This document shows, in pieces, positions 16,140 to 24,662 of a stretch of 64,000 nucleotides of DNA. The DNA is taken from contig NZ_PKRQ01000004.1 in the NCBI RefSeq assembly GCF_002855575.1, positions 248,001-312,000 on the forward strand, in the 5' to 3' direction. The translations under genes and the position numbers were made by a program. Below the pieces are notes generated by a model. That model searched no databases and was not told where the DNA came from. It was given only the letters and a program-made list of their open reading frames with translations. The first letter of the stretch is position 1, and each line of letters begins with the position of its first letter. The DNA comes from Tabrizicola sp. TH137. Its GTDB lineage: Bacteria; Pseudomonadota; Alphaproteobacteria; Rhodobacterales; Rhodobacteraceae.

Positions 16140-17039
16140 TCAGACGGCACGCCAAGCCGTCTGGATGTATGCCGCCGTCATCAGGTCAAGATGAGCCCCG
16201 CCGCCATTCTTCGCGATGGTGATCTCATCCTCCGACCGCCGCACATAGATCGCCGGATCGTCGTAGTAATCCGCCACGACATCGGCTTCCGTGATCGCGC
16301 CGGACTTCAGCGGCGCCATCAACTCGCCGATATGGTGCAGCGTGGTCGCCCGCGCATCGACAAAGACCCGCGCCCGCGCCATGGCCGCATCATCCACCTC
16401 ACGCATGTCGGGCCTGTAGGCCCCGATCAGGTCCAGATGCTGCCCCGGCTGCAACCAGTCCCCCTTGATCAGTGGCGCTGTCGCCATGGTCGCGGTGCAG
16501 ATCACATCAGCCGCCTTCACCGCCGCCTCCAGATCATCCGCCACCGGCAGACCCATCGCCTCGGCACTCGCGCGGCTGCGGCTCCAGACGGTGAACTCCG
16601 CCGCCGGAAAGACCGACGCATAGGCCTCCACCATCGACTGCGCCACCTTCCCCGCCCCCACCAGCAGGAACCGCCGCGCATCCTTCCGCGCCAGCCGCCG
16701 CGCCGCCAGCAGACTGTCGCCCGCCGTCTTCCACTTGGTCACAAGGTGGAAATCCACCAGCCCGGTCAATTCCCCCGTCACATCGTCAAACAGCGTCACC
16801 GCCCCGTTCACCGTCGGCTTGCCCCGTGCCACGTTCCCCGGCACCACTGTCGCCACCTTGACCAGCGCGCCCAGCCCATCAATCCAGGTCGCCCGGTCAA
16901 GGATCGTGTCCCCACCGCGATAGACGAACAGATCCTTGATATCGGGCTTCGGCAACCGATGCCCCGCCTCGAAGGCCGCCAGCAACCCGTCCCAGCGCAA
17001 CAGCCGCTCCGCCTCGAAAGGCACGAAATCCACGCTCAC
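16140..17039 (-). CDS. Ornithine cyclodeaminase/mu-crystallin family protein
   Basis: A 299-residue Rossmann-fold enzyme. Typical blocks are VKVATVVPGNVARGKPTVNG, FLLVGAGKVAQSMVEAY (dinucleotide-binding), VWSRSRASAEAMGL, DVICTATMATAPLI and LDLIGAYRPDMREVD. Family members deaminate ornithine to proline or act as reductases on imines or amino acids. The start is a GTG at 17039, overlapping the HAD gene stop (GTGA), so the two are translationally coupled. The exact substrate cannot be deduced. Confidence 0.88.
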   Translation of the reverse strand: MSVDFVPFEAERLLRWDGLLAAFEAGHRLPKPDIKDLFVYRGGDTILDRATWIDGLGALVKVATVVPGNVARGKPTVNGAVTLFDDVTGELTGLVDFHLVTKWKTAGDSLLAARRLARKDARRFLLVGAGKVAQSMVEAYASVFPAAEFTVWSRSRASAEAMGLPVADDLEAAVKAADVICTATMATAPLIKGDWLQPGQHLDLIGAYRPDMREVDDAAMARARVFVDARATTLHHIGELMAPLKSGAITEADVVADYYDDPAIYVRRSEDEITIAKNGGGAHLDLMTAAYIQTAWRAV

Positions 17040-17659
17040 AGCCCCGCCTCCGCCTTGGTCAATAATCCCGCCGCCACCAGCCGCGTCGCCCAACCCTGCC
17101 ATCCCTCGAACAGATGGGTCTGCCAGCCTCGCGCCGCCGCCGCCGCGATGTTCTCCGCCCGGTCATCGGTGAAGATCAGCCGCCCGGGCGCGATCCCGCA
17201 TTCGGCCTCCAGCGCCGCATAGATCGCCGGATCGGGCTTCATCACGCCCATCCGCCCGCTGACCCAGGCCCGATCAAACTCTGCCAGAAACGGCAGCCGC
17301 TCCACCGCCGCGTCAAAGGTCTCGCGCCCGAAATTCGTCAATGCAAAAGCCGGAACCCCCCGTTCCCGCAAGGCCCGCATCACCCGGATCGACCCCTCGA
17401 TGGGCGGATGCGCAATCTCGAACCACCGCTCACGCCACATCCTTATCTCTGGCCCCCAGTCGGGATGCGCCTCGGCCAGAGCCTCCACCGATGCGGCAAA
17501 GGGATCGCCCAGATCGACCCCCTCATTCATCCCCACCAGATCGACCTCGGCAAACAGCCGCCTGCGCCGCGCCTCCCCGATCACCCCGTCGTAGAACCGC
17601 TCCGGCTGCCATTCCAGCAGCACATTGCCGATGTCAAAGACCACCGCCTCTGGGATCAC
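17036..17659 (-). CDS. HAD-family hydrolase (YihX-like)
   Basis: A 207-residue HAD-IA phosphatase-like protein. Motif I is VVFDIGNVLLEW (nucleophile Asp9, second position Gly as in YihX-type proteins), motif II is ALTNF, motif III is the Lys of GVMKPDPAIY, and motif IV is IFTDDRAEN. It probably dephosphorylates a small sugar phosphate. Its 5' end overlaps the end of the DMT transporter gene by 26 bases, and its stop overlaps the ornithine cyclodeaminase start. Confidence 0.9.
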   Translation of the reverse strand: MIPEAVVFDIGNVLLEWQPERFYDGVIGEARRRRLFAEVDLVGMNEGVDLGDPFAASVEALAEAHPDWGPEIRMWRERWFEIAHPPIEGSIRVMRALRERGVPAFALTNFGRETFDAAVERLPFLAEFDRAWVSGRMGVMKPDPAIYAALEAECGIAPGRLIFTDDRAENIAAAAARGWQTHLFEGWQGWATRLVAAGLLTKAEAGL

Positions 17660-18602
17660 CCGTCACATCCTTCTTCCGGCGCACCGTCTCGCGCCACAGC
17701 GTATAAAGGCCCGCCCCGCAGATCAGCGCAATCCCGAAGGCCGCCGTAAGGTCGGGATAGGTTCCAAAGATCACCACCCCCCACAGGATGGCCAAGGGCA
17801 TCGCCGTATATTCAAACGGCGCCACCAGCGCCGCCTCCAGCATCCGATAGGCCTGGCTGACCATCAGCCCCCCGATGGCCACTGACAGCCCGGTCGCCAG
17901 AAACCACGGCCAATCCGCAACCGGCGGCCAGACCCATTGCCGGAACAGGAAGGCCAGCGAGGCATCGGAAGACCCCGCCAGATGCCCATCCCCCACCACA
18001 AGACCCATGGTCGAAGACACGAAGATGAACCCAAGCTGCACATAGAAGGACAGCGTCATCGCGCTTTCCGTATCCTTCATCCGCCGCGTCATCATATGGC
18101 TCGACGCATAGCAGAAGGCCGATATCAGCACGAGGATCGCCGCGGGCTGGATCACCCCCGCCCCCGGCCGCAGCATGACGACGACGCCCAGCATCCCCAC
18201 CGCCACCGCCGCCCATCGCCGCGGCCCCACCGCCTCGCCCAGCACCAGAACCGAAAGCACCGTCACCAAGAGCGGCGCCACGAAGGCAATCGCCACTGCA
18301 TCGGCCAGCGGCAGCGCCGCAAGGCCAAGGAAATAGCAGACATTCGACACCATGACGAAGGCAACCCGGATCAGATGATCCCGCCCCCGCACCGTCAGGA
18401 TCTGCCGGAAACCCGTGCCAGAGAAGTGCATCAATCCCAAGAGGAAGATCATCCCGATCCCCGCCCGGATCAGGATCACCTGATGCAGCGCATAGTCTCC
18501 CGACAGGAACTTGATCGCCACGTCGTTGACCGACAGCATCGCGCTGCCGCCAATCGCCAGAAGGATGCCGGTCAGCGTGGCCCGGCTGGAAATCTCGGTC
18601 AT
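17634..18602 (-). CDS. EamA/DMT-family transporter
   Basis: A 322-residue membrane protein with about ten hydrophobic helices in two EamA halves. Family marks include SVNDVAIKFLSG, YFLGLAALPLADAVAIAFVA and VLGEAVGPRRWAAVAVG in the first half, and YTAMPLAILWGVVIFG in the second. It likely exports an amino acid or metabolite. The ATG at 18602 (MTEISSRA) is preferred to an upstream in-frame Met at 18635. It is first in a tight run with HAD and ornithine cyclodeaminase genes. Confidence 0.88.
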   Translation of the reverse strand: MTEISSRATLTGILLAIGGSAMLSVNDVAIKFLSGDYALHQVILIRAGIGMIFLLGLMHFSGTGFRQILTVRGRDHLIRVAFVMVSNVCYFLGLAALPLADAVAIAFVAPLLVTVLSVLVLGEAVGPRRWAAVAVGMLGVVVMLRPGAGVIQPAAILVLISAFCYASSHMMTRRMKDTESAMTLSFYVQLGFIFVSSTMGLVVGDGHLAGSSDASLAFLFRQWVWPPVADWPWFLATGLSVAIGGLMVSQAYRMLEAALVAPFEYTAMPLAILWGVVIFGTYPDLTAAFGIALICGAGLYTLWRETVRRKKDVTGDPRGGGL

Positions 18603-18669
18603 GATGGGGGAAGGAAACCGCCGCGCTCCGGCCAAGTCTATCCCCGCCGCGACACGGGCATGGCGCAGA

Positions 18670-19125
18670 TCACCCGCCCGCCAGCGCGCCCCGCATCACC
18701 CGCTCCAGCGCCTCAAGGAACCGCGACCGGTCCGCCTTGGAAAAGGGCCGCCCGCCCCCCTGCCGGAAGGGATCGGCGCTGCGCAGATCGGCCATCAGGT
18801 CGCGCGTCGCCAGCACATTGCCGATGTTGCGGTCGGTCAGCACCTCGCCATTGTGCTTCACCACCACCGCACCGCCTGCGATCACCCGTGCCGCCAAGGG
18901 AATATCCCCCGTCACCACCACATCCCCCGGCCCGGCCTGATCCGCGATCCACTTGTCCGCCTCATCCGGCCCCGACGCCACGAAGACACTCTCCACCAAC
19001 GGATTGGCACTCGGCCGAATGCCCCCGTTCGACACCACGATCATCCGCACCCGATGCCGCACCGCCACGCGCTCGCATTCCTCCTTCACGGGGCAGGCAT
19101 CGGCATCCACGAACAGCCGCGCCAT
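18670..19125 (-). CDS. YaiI/YqxD (DUF188) family protein
   Basis: A 151-residue member of the DUF188 family, a PIN-like fold of uncertain function. The start [20 protein letters not shown] is the family signature with acidic residues of a nuclease-like site. [20 protein letters not shown] and [17 protein letters not shown] are also conserved. It lies two bases downstream of S-formylglutathione hydrolase on the same strand, so they are probably co-transcribed. Confidence 0.92.
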   Translation of the reverse strand: MARLFVDADACPVKEECERVAVRHRVRMIVVSNGGIRPSANPLVESVFVASGPDEADKWIADQAGPGDVVVTGDIPLAARVIAGGAVVVKHNGEVLTDRNIGNVLATRDLMADLRSADPFRQGGGRPFSKADRSRFLEALERVMRGALAGG

Positions 19126-19127
19126 GG

Positions 19128-19958
19128 TCAGCCCATCAAGGCCTGCGCGTGAAAGGCGACATGCTCCTCCATGAAGGTGGAGACGAAGAAATAGCTGTGG
19201 TCATAGCCTTTCTGCATCCGGAACGCGCCACCCTGCCGCCGCGCCGCCATCGCCTCGGCCAGCGCCTCGGGCTTCAGCAAGTCAAGGAACTGGTCCTTCG
19301 TCCCCTGATCCACCAGCATCGGCCCGTCAAAGCCATAGCGCCGCATCATCAGCGTCGCGTCATAGCCCGCCCAGGCCGTCTCATCCGCCCCCAGATAGGC
19401 GGTGAACTGCTTGCGCCCCCAGTCGCTCGCCACCGGATTGCAGATCGGCGCAAAGGCCGAAACCGACCGGAACCGCCCCGGAAAGCTCATCGCGATGGTC
19501 AGCGCGCCATGCCCGCCCATCGAATGGCCGGTGATCGCCTGCGCGGCCTCGGCCAGGGGAAAGGCCGAAAACAGCACGTTCGGCAATTCATCCGTGATGT
19601 AATCCCACATCTGGTAATGCTGCGCCCAAGGGTCCTCGGAGGCGTTCACATAAAACCCCGCCCCCTGACCAAGGTCATAGGCCGGATCATTCGGCACCCC
19701 CTCCCCGCGCGGGGACGTGTCAGGAAACACCAGCGCAATCCCCGCCTCTGCGGCCCAGCGCTGCGCACCCGCCTTCACCATGGCATTCTCATGCGTGCAG
19801 GTCAGCCCCGACAGGAACCACAGCACCGGCACCGGCCCATCTTCGGCCTGTTCGGGCAGGAACAGCCCGAAGGTCATGTCGCAATCGCAGATGCCCGAGG
19901 GATGCGTATACACCCCCTGCACACCGCCAAAGGCCCGGCTTTCCGATACGGTCTTCAT
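19128..19958 (-). CDS. fghA: S-formylglutathione hydrolase
   Basis: A 276-residue serine hydrolase (esterase D family) that converts S-formylglutathione to formate and glutathione in formaldehyde oxidation. The nucleophile elbow is [11 protein letters not shown]. The oxyanion region is [20 protein letters not shown], and the segment [14 protein letters not shown] is diagnostic of the family. The C-terminal [19 protein letters not shown] carries the catalytic His. The partner formaldehyde dehydrogenase (adhI/flhA) is not in the window. Confidence 0.95.
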   Translation of the reverse strand: MKTVSESRAFGGVQGVYTHPSGICDCDMTFGLFLPEQAEDGPVPVLWFLSGLTCTHENAMVKAGAQRWAAEAGIALVFPDTSPRGEGVPNDPAYDLGQGAGFYVNASEDPWAQHYQMWDYITDELPNVLFSAFPLAEAAQAITGHSMGGHGALTIAMSFPGRFRSVSAFAPICNPVASDWGRKQFTAYLGADETAWAGYDATLMMRRYGFDGPMLVDQGTKDQFLDLLKPEALAEAMAARRQGGAFRMQKGYDHSYFFVSTFMEEHVAFHAQALMG

Positions 19959-20020
19959 CGCTCACCTCGCATTCTTGCGGCAAAGCTTTCACGCCACCGG
20001 GACGGATGCAACCGTCCAAG

Positions 20021-20130
20021 GCGAAGTCTGACGCAGACTTCGCGCCGATTTCTGCACGCAGAAATCCGGCCCAAGGTCAGGCCCCGGAATTTGCGTCAAA
20101 TTCCGCCGCAGTTTGTGCGTCACAAACTGC
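20021..20130. repeat. Array of four consecutive perfect short inverted repeats
   Basis: Four hairpins lie head to tail in the map-fghA gap: 20021-20043 (10-bp stem), 20047-20066 (9-bp), 20085-20105 (9-bp) and 20108-20130 (10-bp). Three have a 3-nt loop CGT or ACG and the second a 2-nt loop. Stems differ in sequence but each is built around a GCGTC/GACGC-like centre. The array ends one base before the map stop codon on the minus strand. It may act in map mRNA 3' processing or be a REP-like element. Confidence 0.8.
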
Positions 20131-20131
20131 C

Positions 20132-20959
20132 TTACTGCGTCGGATGGAACTTGCCAGCGGGCGAGGCGGTGAAGATCTGGCAACCCGTCGCCGTCACCCC
20201 CACCGAATGCTCGAACTGCGCCGACAGCGACTTGTCCCGCGTGATCGCCGTCCAGTCATCGGCCAGAACCTTCGTCTCCGGCCGCCCCAGATTCACCATC
20301 GGCTCGATGGTGAAGAACATGCCTTCCTCCAGCACCGGCCCGCTGCCCGGCCGCCCGTAATGCAGCACATTCGGCGGTGCGTGGAACACGCGGCCCAGCC
20401 CATGGCCGCAGAAATCGCGCACCACGCTCATCCGCTGGCTTTCGACATAGCTCTGGATCGCATGGCCGATATCGCCGAAGGTGTTCCCCGGCTTCACCGC
20501 CGCAATCCCGCGCAGCAGCGCCTCATGCGTCACGTTGATCAGACGCTGCGCGAAAGGCTTCGCCGTCCCGGCCACATACATCCGGCTCGAATCCCCGAAC
20601 CAGCCATCCACCACCACCGTCACATCGACATTCAGGATATCCGCCGCCTGCAAGACGTCGCTGCTGCGCCCTGGAATCTTCGCCCCCGGAATGCCGTGGC
20701 AGACCACATGGTTCACGCTGATACAGGACGCATGGCGATAGCCCTTGTAGCCGATCGTCGCCGACACCACGCCCCGCCGCGCCACCTCTTCGGTGATGAA
20801 GGCATCAATCTCGCCCGTCGTCGCCCCCGGCACGACCAGCGGGCCGACCATGTCGAGGATTTCGGCCGCCACGCGCCCGGCCTCGGCCATGCCCGCGAAA
20901 TCCGCATCCTCATAGATGCGGATACCGTCCTTCGTGATGCGCCCGCGCGTCTCGTCCAC
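20132..20959 (-). CDS. map: Type I methionine aminopeptidase
   Basis: A 275-residue enzyme that removes the N-terminal Met of new proteins. Conserved pieces are GYKGYRHASCISVNHVVCHG (His of the active site), DILNVDVTVVVDGWFGDSSR (metal Asp residues), FCGHGLGRVFHAPPNV (metal His) and EEGMFFTIEPMV (metal Glu). GTG at 20959 (VDETRGRITKDG) is taken as start because it fits homologues; a TTG at 20980 would add seven residues. The stop is followed at once by the four-hairpin array. Confidence 0.94.
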   Translation of the reverse strand: MDETRGRITKDGIRIYEDADFAGMAEAGRVAAEILDMVGPLVVPGATTGEIDAFITEEVARRGVVSATIGYKGYRHASCISVNHVVCHGIPGAKIPGRSSDVLQAADILNVDVTVVVDGWFGDSSRMYVAGTAKPFAQRLINVTHEALLRGIAAVKPGNTFGDIGHAIQSYVESQRMSVVRDFCGHGLGRVFHAPPNVLHYGRPGSGPVLEEGMFFTIEPMVNLGRPETKVLADDWTAITRDKSLSAQFEHSVGVTATGCQIFTASPAGKFHPTQ

Positions 20960-21085
20960 TGGCCGAACTTTCCCTTGCAACAGCGCCTAGATAGTCAAAC
21001 CCGCCCGCAAAGGCCAGACCTGCCCCTTTGAAACCTCCCGCCCTCGGCCTATACCCCTCGCAGTCCTGATGAACGGAGCCGCGAC

Positions 21086-21805
21086 ATGCCCAATCCCACC
21101 GCAGCCATGCTGGTGATCGGCGATGAAATCCTCTCGGGCCGGACCCGCGATTCGAACATGCATCACCTCGCCCAGCGCCTGACCGACCACGGCATCCGCC
21201 TGATGGAGGCGCGCGTCGTGGCCGACGACCATGACGCCATCGTGACCGCCGTCAACGATCTGCGCGCCCGGCATGACCATCTCTTCACCTCCGGCGGCAT
21301 CGGCCCCACCCATGACGACATCACCGCCGAAGCCATCGCCGCCGCCTTCGCCACCCCCATCACCCACCGCGCCGATGCCATGGCGCTCCTTCAGGCGCAT
21401 TACGACCGCGCCGGTCTCCCCTTCAACGAGGCGCGCCAGCGCATGGCCCGCATCCCCGATGGCGCGACCCTGATCGACAACCCGATCTCCACCGCCCCCG
21501 GCTTCACGCTGGGCAATGTCCATGTCATGGCCGGCGTCCCCTCGATCTTCGAGGCGATGCTTGCCGGCGTCCTGCCCACCCTGACGGGCGGCGCGCCGCT
21601 CCTGTCGCAATCCCACCGCGTCAACCGGGGCGAGGGCGAGATTGCAGGGGATTTCGCCGCCCTCGCCGCCGAATTCCCCGATCTCTCCATGGGCAGCTAT
21701 CCCTTCAACACCAACGGCGTCTATGGCACCAACCTCGTCATCCGCGGCACCGATCCCGCCCGGATCGACGCCGCCATGACCCGCCTCTGCGCGCTCTTCC
21801 CATGA
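21086..21805 (+). CDS. CinA-like competence/damage-inducible protein, molybdopterin-binding domain
   Basis: A 239-residue MoaB/MogA-fold protein, matching the N-terminal (COG1058) domain of CinA without the C-terminal nicotinamide-nucleotide deamidase domain. Marks are VIGDEILSGRTRDSNMHHLA, VADDHDAIVTAVN, FTSGGIGPTHDDITAEAIAA and FNTNGVYGTN. The single-domain form is common in alphaproteobacteria. Its stop overlaps the GNAT gene start (ATGA). A pyrophosphatase-type role on nucleotide cofactors is possible; not shown here. Confidence 0.9.
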   Translation: MPNPTAAMLVIGDEILSGRTRDSNMHHLAQRLTDHGIRLMEARVVADDHDAIVTAVNDLRARHDHLFTSGGIGPTHDDITAEAIAAAFATPITHRADAMALLQAHYDRAGLPFNEARQRMARIPDGATLIDNPISTAPGFTLGNVHVMAGVPSIFEAMLAGVLPTLTGGAPLLSQSHRVNRGEGEIAGDFAALAAEFPDLSMGSYPFNTNGVYGTNLVIRGTDPARIDAAMTRLCALFP

Positions 21806-22512
21806 CGCCCGCCCTCCTTGCAGAGGTGGCCGAGGCGACCTGGCCCCCCGCCGCGACCCATCGCCTCGGCCCCTGGCTCCTCCGCGAAGGCCGGGGCGGC
21901 GGCCAGCGCGTCTCCGCCGCCTCTCCCGCCGGCGACTGGACGCCCGACGACATCCCGCAGGCCGAGGCCGCCATGCAGGCCCTCGGCCAATCCCCCCTCT
22001 TCGTCATCCACCCCTGGGACAGCGCCCTCGATGCCGCCCTCGCCGCCCGCTGCTATGCCCATCACGACCCCGTCGTCGCCTATGCCGCCCCCACCGCCGC
22101 ACTGGCCGACCCGCCCCCCGCCTTCCTCACCAGCTTTCCGCATTGGCCCCCTCTCGCCGTGGCCGCGCAACTCTGGGCCGAAGGCGGAATCGGCCCCGGC
22201 CGCCTCGCCGTGATGGACCGGGTGCAAGGCCCGAAAACCGCCATCCTCGGCCGCACGGGCGACCGCGCCGCAGGCATCGCCTTCACGGCCATCCACGGCA
22301 ATGTTGCAATGCTTCACGCGCTCGAGGTCGCCCCCGACCAGCGCCGAAAAGGCTGCGCCCACAACATCTTGCGGGCCGCTGCCCTCTGGGCCCGCGATCA
22401 GGGCGCCGAGACGCTCACCCTTTTGGTGACTGAGCGGAACTTGGCCGCCCGCGCGCTCTATACTTTCCTGAACATGGCCGTTGTGGGACAGTATCACTAT
22501 CGAAAGAAGTGA
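21802..22512 (+). CDS. GNAT-family N-acetyltransferase
   Basis: A 236-residue protein whose C-terminal half carries the GNAT acetyl-CoA site: MLHALEVAPDQRRKGCAHNI (motif A, Q/RxxGxG/A variant) and TLLVTERNLAARALYTFLNM (motif B). The N-terminal half is less typical. It is translationally coupled to the CinA-like gene. Substrate unknown. Confidence 0.86.
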   Translation: MTPALLAEVAEATWPPAATHRLGPWLLREGRGGGQRVSAASPAGDWTPDDIPQAEAAMQALGQSPLFVIHPWDSALDAALAARCYAHHDPVVAYAAPTAALADPPPAFLTSFPHWPPLAVAAQLWAEGGIGPGRLAVMDRVQGPKTAILGRTGDRAAGIAFTAIHGNVAMLHALEVAPDQRRKGCAHNILRAAALWARDQGAETLTLLVTERNLAARALYTFLNMAVVGQYHYRKK

Positions 22513-22536
22513 GCCCCACTCAAAGGCCAAGAGCAG

Positions 22537-23553
22537 TTGACCGATCCGCGTCCGCACCTTCCGTCACGGCGTCGCCGCCGTGCCGCCTTGCCCGCCCTGC
22601 TGCTGGCCCTGCTGCCGCTGCCCGGCATGGTGCAGGCGCTGGACCTGCGCTTTCCCGCCCCGGCCACTGCCTCGGGCGAACGGCGCGAGGCGCTCACCTC
22701 CTACAACATCCCGACCGGCCCCTGGCAGGCGGGCAGCATCCCCGTCACCGCCGCCGAAGGCGTCTTTGACCAGACCGCCTGGAAAGTCGCGGCCCCCGGG
22801 ATGACCACGCTCCAGATCCTCGCCCCATTGCGCGAACAGATTGCCGAAACGGGCTTCACGACAGTCTTCGAATGCGAAACCACCGCCTGCGGCGGCTTCG
22901 ATTTCCGCTATGGAACCGACATCCTGCCCGAACCGCAGATGCATGTGGATCTCGGCGATTTCCGCTTTCTCGCCGCCCGCCGCGACAGCGCGCAGGGCAG
23001 CGACTGGCTCACCCTCATGGTCAGCCGCTCCGCCGATACCGGCTTCGTGCAGCTTACCACCATCGGCCCCGCGCCCATCGGCACGCCAGACCTGACCGTC
23101 TCCACGAAATCGCCCTTCGATCCCTCGGCCACGCCTACGGCCGCCCCTGTCACGGAAACCGCCGCCCCGGCGCCCCTCACGCCGCTGGCCGCCGCCCTCG
23201 CCACCGGCCAGCCCTTCGCGCTTGACGATCTCGTCTTCCCCTCGGGCCAATCCACCCTCGCCCCGGACGATTACGCCTCGCTCCGCGACCTTGCCGCATG
23301 GCTCGCCGCCAATCCCGCCGCCACGGTGGAACTCGTCGGCCATACCGATGCTTCGGGCCCGGCCGACGCCAATATCGCCCTCTCCCTCGCCCGCGCCGAT
23401 GCCACCCGCGCCGCGCTGGTCGCCCTCGGCGCCGATCCCGCCCGCCTGTCCACGCGCGGCGCAGGCCCCGCCGAACCGCGCGCCGACAATGCCACGCCCG
23501 AAGGCCGCGCCCAAAACAGAAGGGTCGAGGTCATCCTGACCTCGACCCGCTGA
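22537..23553 (+). CDS. OmpA-family outer-membrane/periplasmic protein
   Basis: A 338-residue precursor starting at TTG 22537 with an Arg-rich n-region and hydrophobic signal (about 1-32, ending MVQA-LDL). The middle part is unknown. The C-terminal OmpA domain (about 225-335) has the peptidoglycan-binding pattern FPSGQSTLAPDDYASLRDLA, VELVGHTDASGPADANIALS and GRAQNRRVEVIL. The last codons form a perfect 12-bp inverted repeat. It probably links the envelope to peptidoglycan. Confidence 0.88.
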   Translation: MTDPRPHLPSRRRRRAALPALLLALLPLPGMVQALDLRFPAPATASGERREALTSYNIPTGPWQAGSIPVTAAEGVFDQTAWKVAAPGMTTLQILAPLREQIAETGFTTVFECETTACGGFDFRYGTDILPEPQMHVDLGDFRFLAARRDSAQGSDWLTLMVSRSADTGFVQLTTIGPAPIGTPDLTVSTKSPFDPSATPTAAPVTETAAPAPLTPLAAALATGQPFALDDLVFPSGQSTLAPDDYASLRDLAAWLAANPAATVELVGHTDASGPADANIALSLARADATRAALVALGADPARLSTRGAGPAEPRADNATPEGRAQNRRVEVILTSTR

Positions 23554-23589
23554 CTCCCCCAGGAGTATCGGCCCCCCATTCGCATGGGG
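23522..23589. terminator. Two hairpins at the OmpA/LysR convergence
   Basis: A perfect 12-bp stem with 3-nt loop (23522-23533 with 23537-23548) lies inside the last codons of the OmpA-like gene, ending before its stop. A second stem, CCCCAT/ATGGGG with TCGC loop (23574-23589), lies between the two convergent stop codons. No long T-run follows. They are likely bidirectional terminators or 3'-end stabilisers. Confidence 0.55.
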
Positions 23590-23602
23590 AACCGGCGATT
23601 CC

Positions 23603-24508
23603 TCACCAGTTGTCGGGGCCCTTGTCCACCAACTGCTTGGCCAGAAAATCAATGAAGGCCCGCACCTTGGGCTGCGTGAACCGCCCCGGCGGATAGACGG
23701 CATAGATGCCCAGGCTTTCCGTCGGCAGGCCGGGAATGGCCTCTTCCACCAACCCCTGCCGCATTGCATCGGCATAAAGGAAGGACGGCAGATAAGCGAT
23801 GCCAAGCCCCGAAATCGCGGCATTCAGCAAGGACTGCCCGTCATTCACCGTCAACCAGCCGACCGACCGCACCTGACGCTTCTCGCCCGACGGCGCGGTG
23901 ATCTTCCACACATTGCCATTGGCCTGATTCGAATAGTGCAGCAGCTTGTGGTCGTTCAGATCGTCGATCTTCAGCGGCCGCCCATAGCGCTGGAAATAGG
24001 ACGGCGAGGCGATCATCCGCTTCGTCGTCTCCGTCAGCTTGCGGGCGCGCAGACTGGAATCCTCCAGCTCCCCGACCCGGATCGCCATGTCGAACCCTTC
24101 GCTGATCAGTTCCACATAGCGGTTGTTCAACACCATGTTCACCGTGATCTCGGGATATTCCAGCAGGAAATCCCCAAGGATCGGCGACAGCAGGTTCACC
24201 CCGAAATCCGTGGCCACGCTGATGCGCAGCAGGCCCGACGGGGCCGATTGCATGGATGTGACAAGGGCATCCGCCTCGCCCGCGTCATTCAGCACGCGGC
24301 GGGCGCGATCATAATAGGCAAGACCAATCTCGGTGGGCGACACCCGGCGCGTCGTCCGGTTCAGAAGACGGGCCCCCAACCGCGCCTCCAGAGCCGACAC
24401 ATGTTTCGACACCGCGGATTTCGAAATTCCCATCTTCTTGGCCGCGTCGGTGAAGCCGCCTTGATCCACCACAGTGGCGAAGGCTTCCATTTCCGTCAGT
24501 CGGTCCAT
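23603..24508 (-). CDS. LysR-family transcriptional regulator
   Basis: A 301-residue regulator. The N-terminal HTH (about 1-60) reads MDRLTEMEAFATVVDQGGFT, then AAKKMGISKSAVSKHVSALE. The effector domain (about 90-295) follows the LysR/PBP2 pattern with LRISVATDFGVNLLSPILGD and GLGIAYLPSFLYADAM. The start at 24508 has an AGAGGA ribosome-binding site; an in-frame region extends upstream but lies before the HTH and is not expected. The target is unknown; the nearest same-strand gene is fadH, 154 bp upstream. Confidence 0.92.
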   Translation of the reverse strand: MDRLTEMEAFATVVDQGGFTDAAKKMGISKSAVSKHVSALEARLGARLLNRTTRRVSPTEIGLAYYDRARRVLNDAGEADALVTSMQSAPSGLLRISVATDFGVNLLSPILGDFLLEYPEITVNMVLNNRYVELISEGFDMAIRVGELEDSSLRARKLTETTKRMIASPSYFQRYGRPLKIDDLNDHKLLHYSNQANGNVWKITAPSGEKRQVRSVGWLTVNDGQSLLNAAISGLGIAYLPSFLYADAMRQGLVEEAIPGLPTESLGIYAVYPPGRFTQPKVRAFIDFLAKQLVDKGPDNW

Positions 24509-24662
24509 TGTTGTCCTCTGGCAAGCTATGAGGTCGTGTCGCACAGGATTGACCGCGAAATCAGGCAGGATCGGGGCGCGGACGGGGCCGATCCGGGGTT
24601 TTCCTTGGGATCGTTGAAGGCAGGGAAACAGGACGCGCCACACCCTGCTTTTCAAGGCCGGG

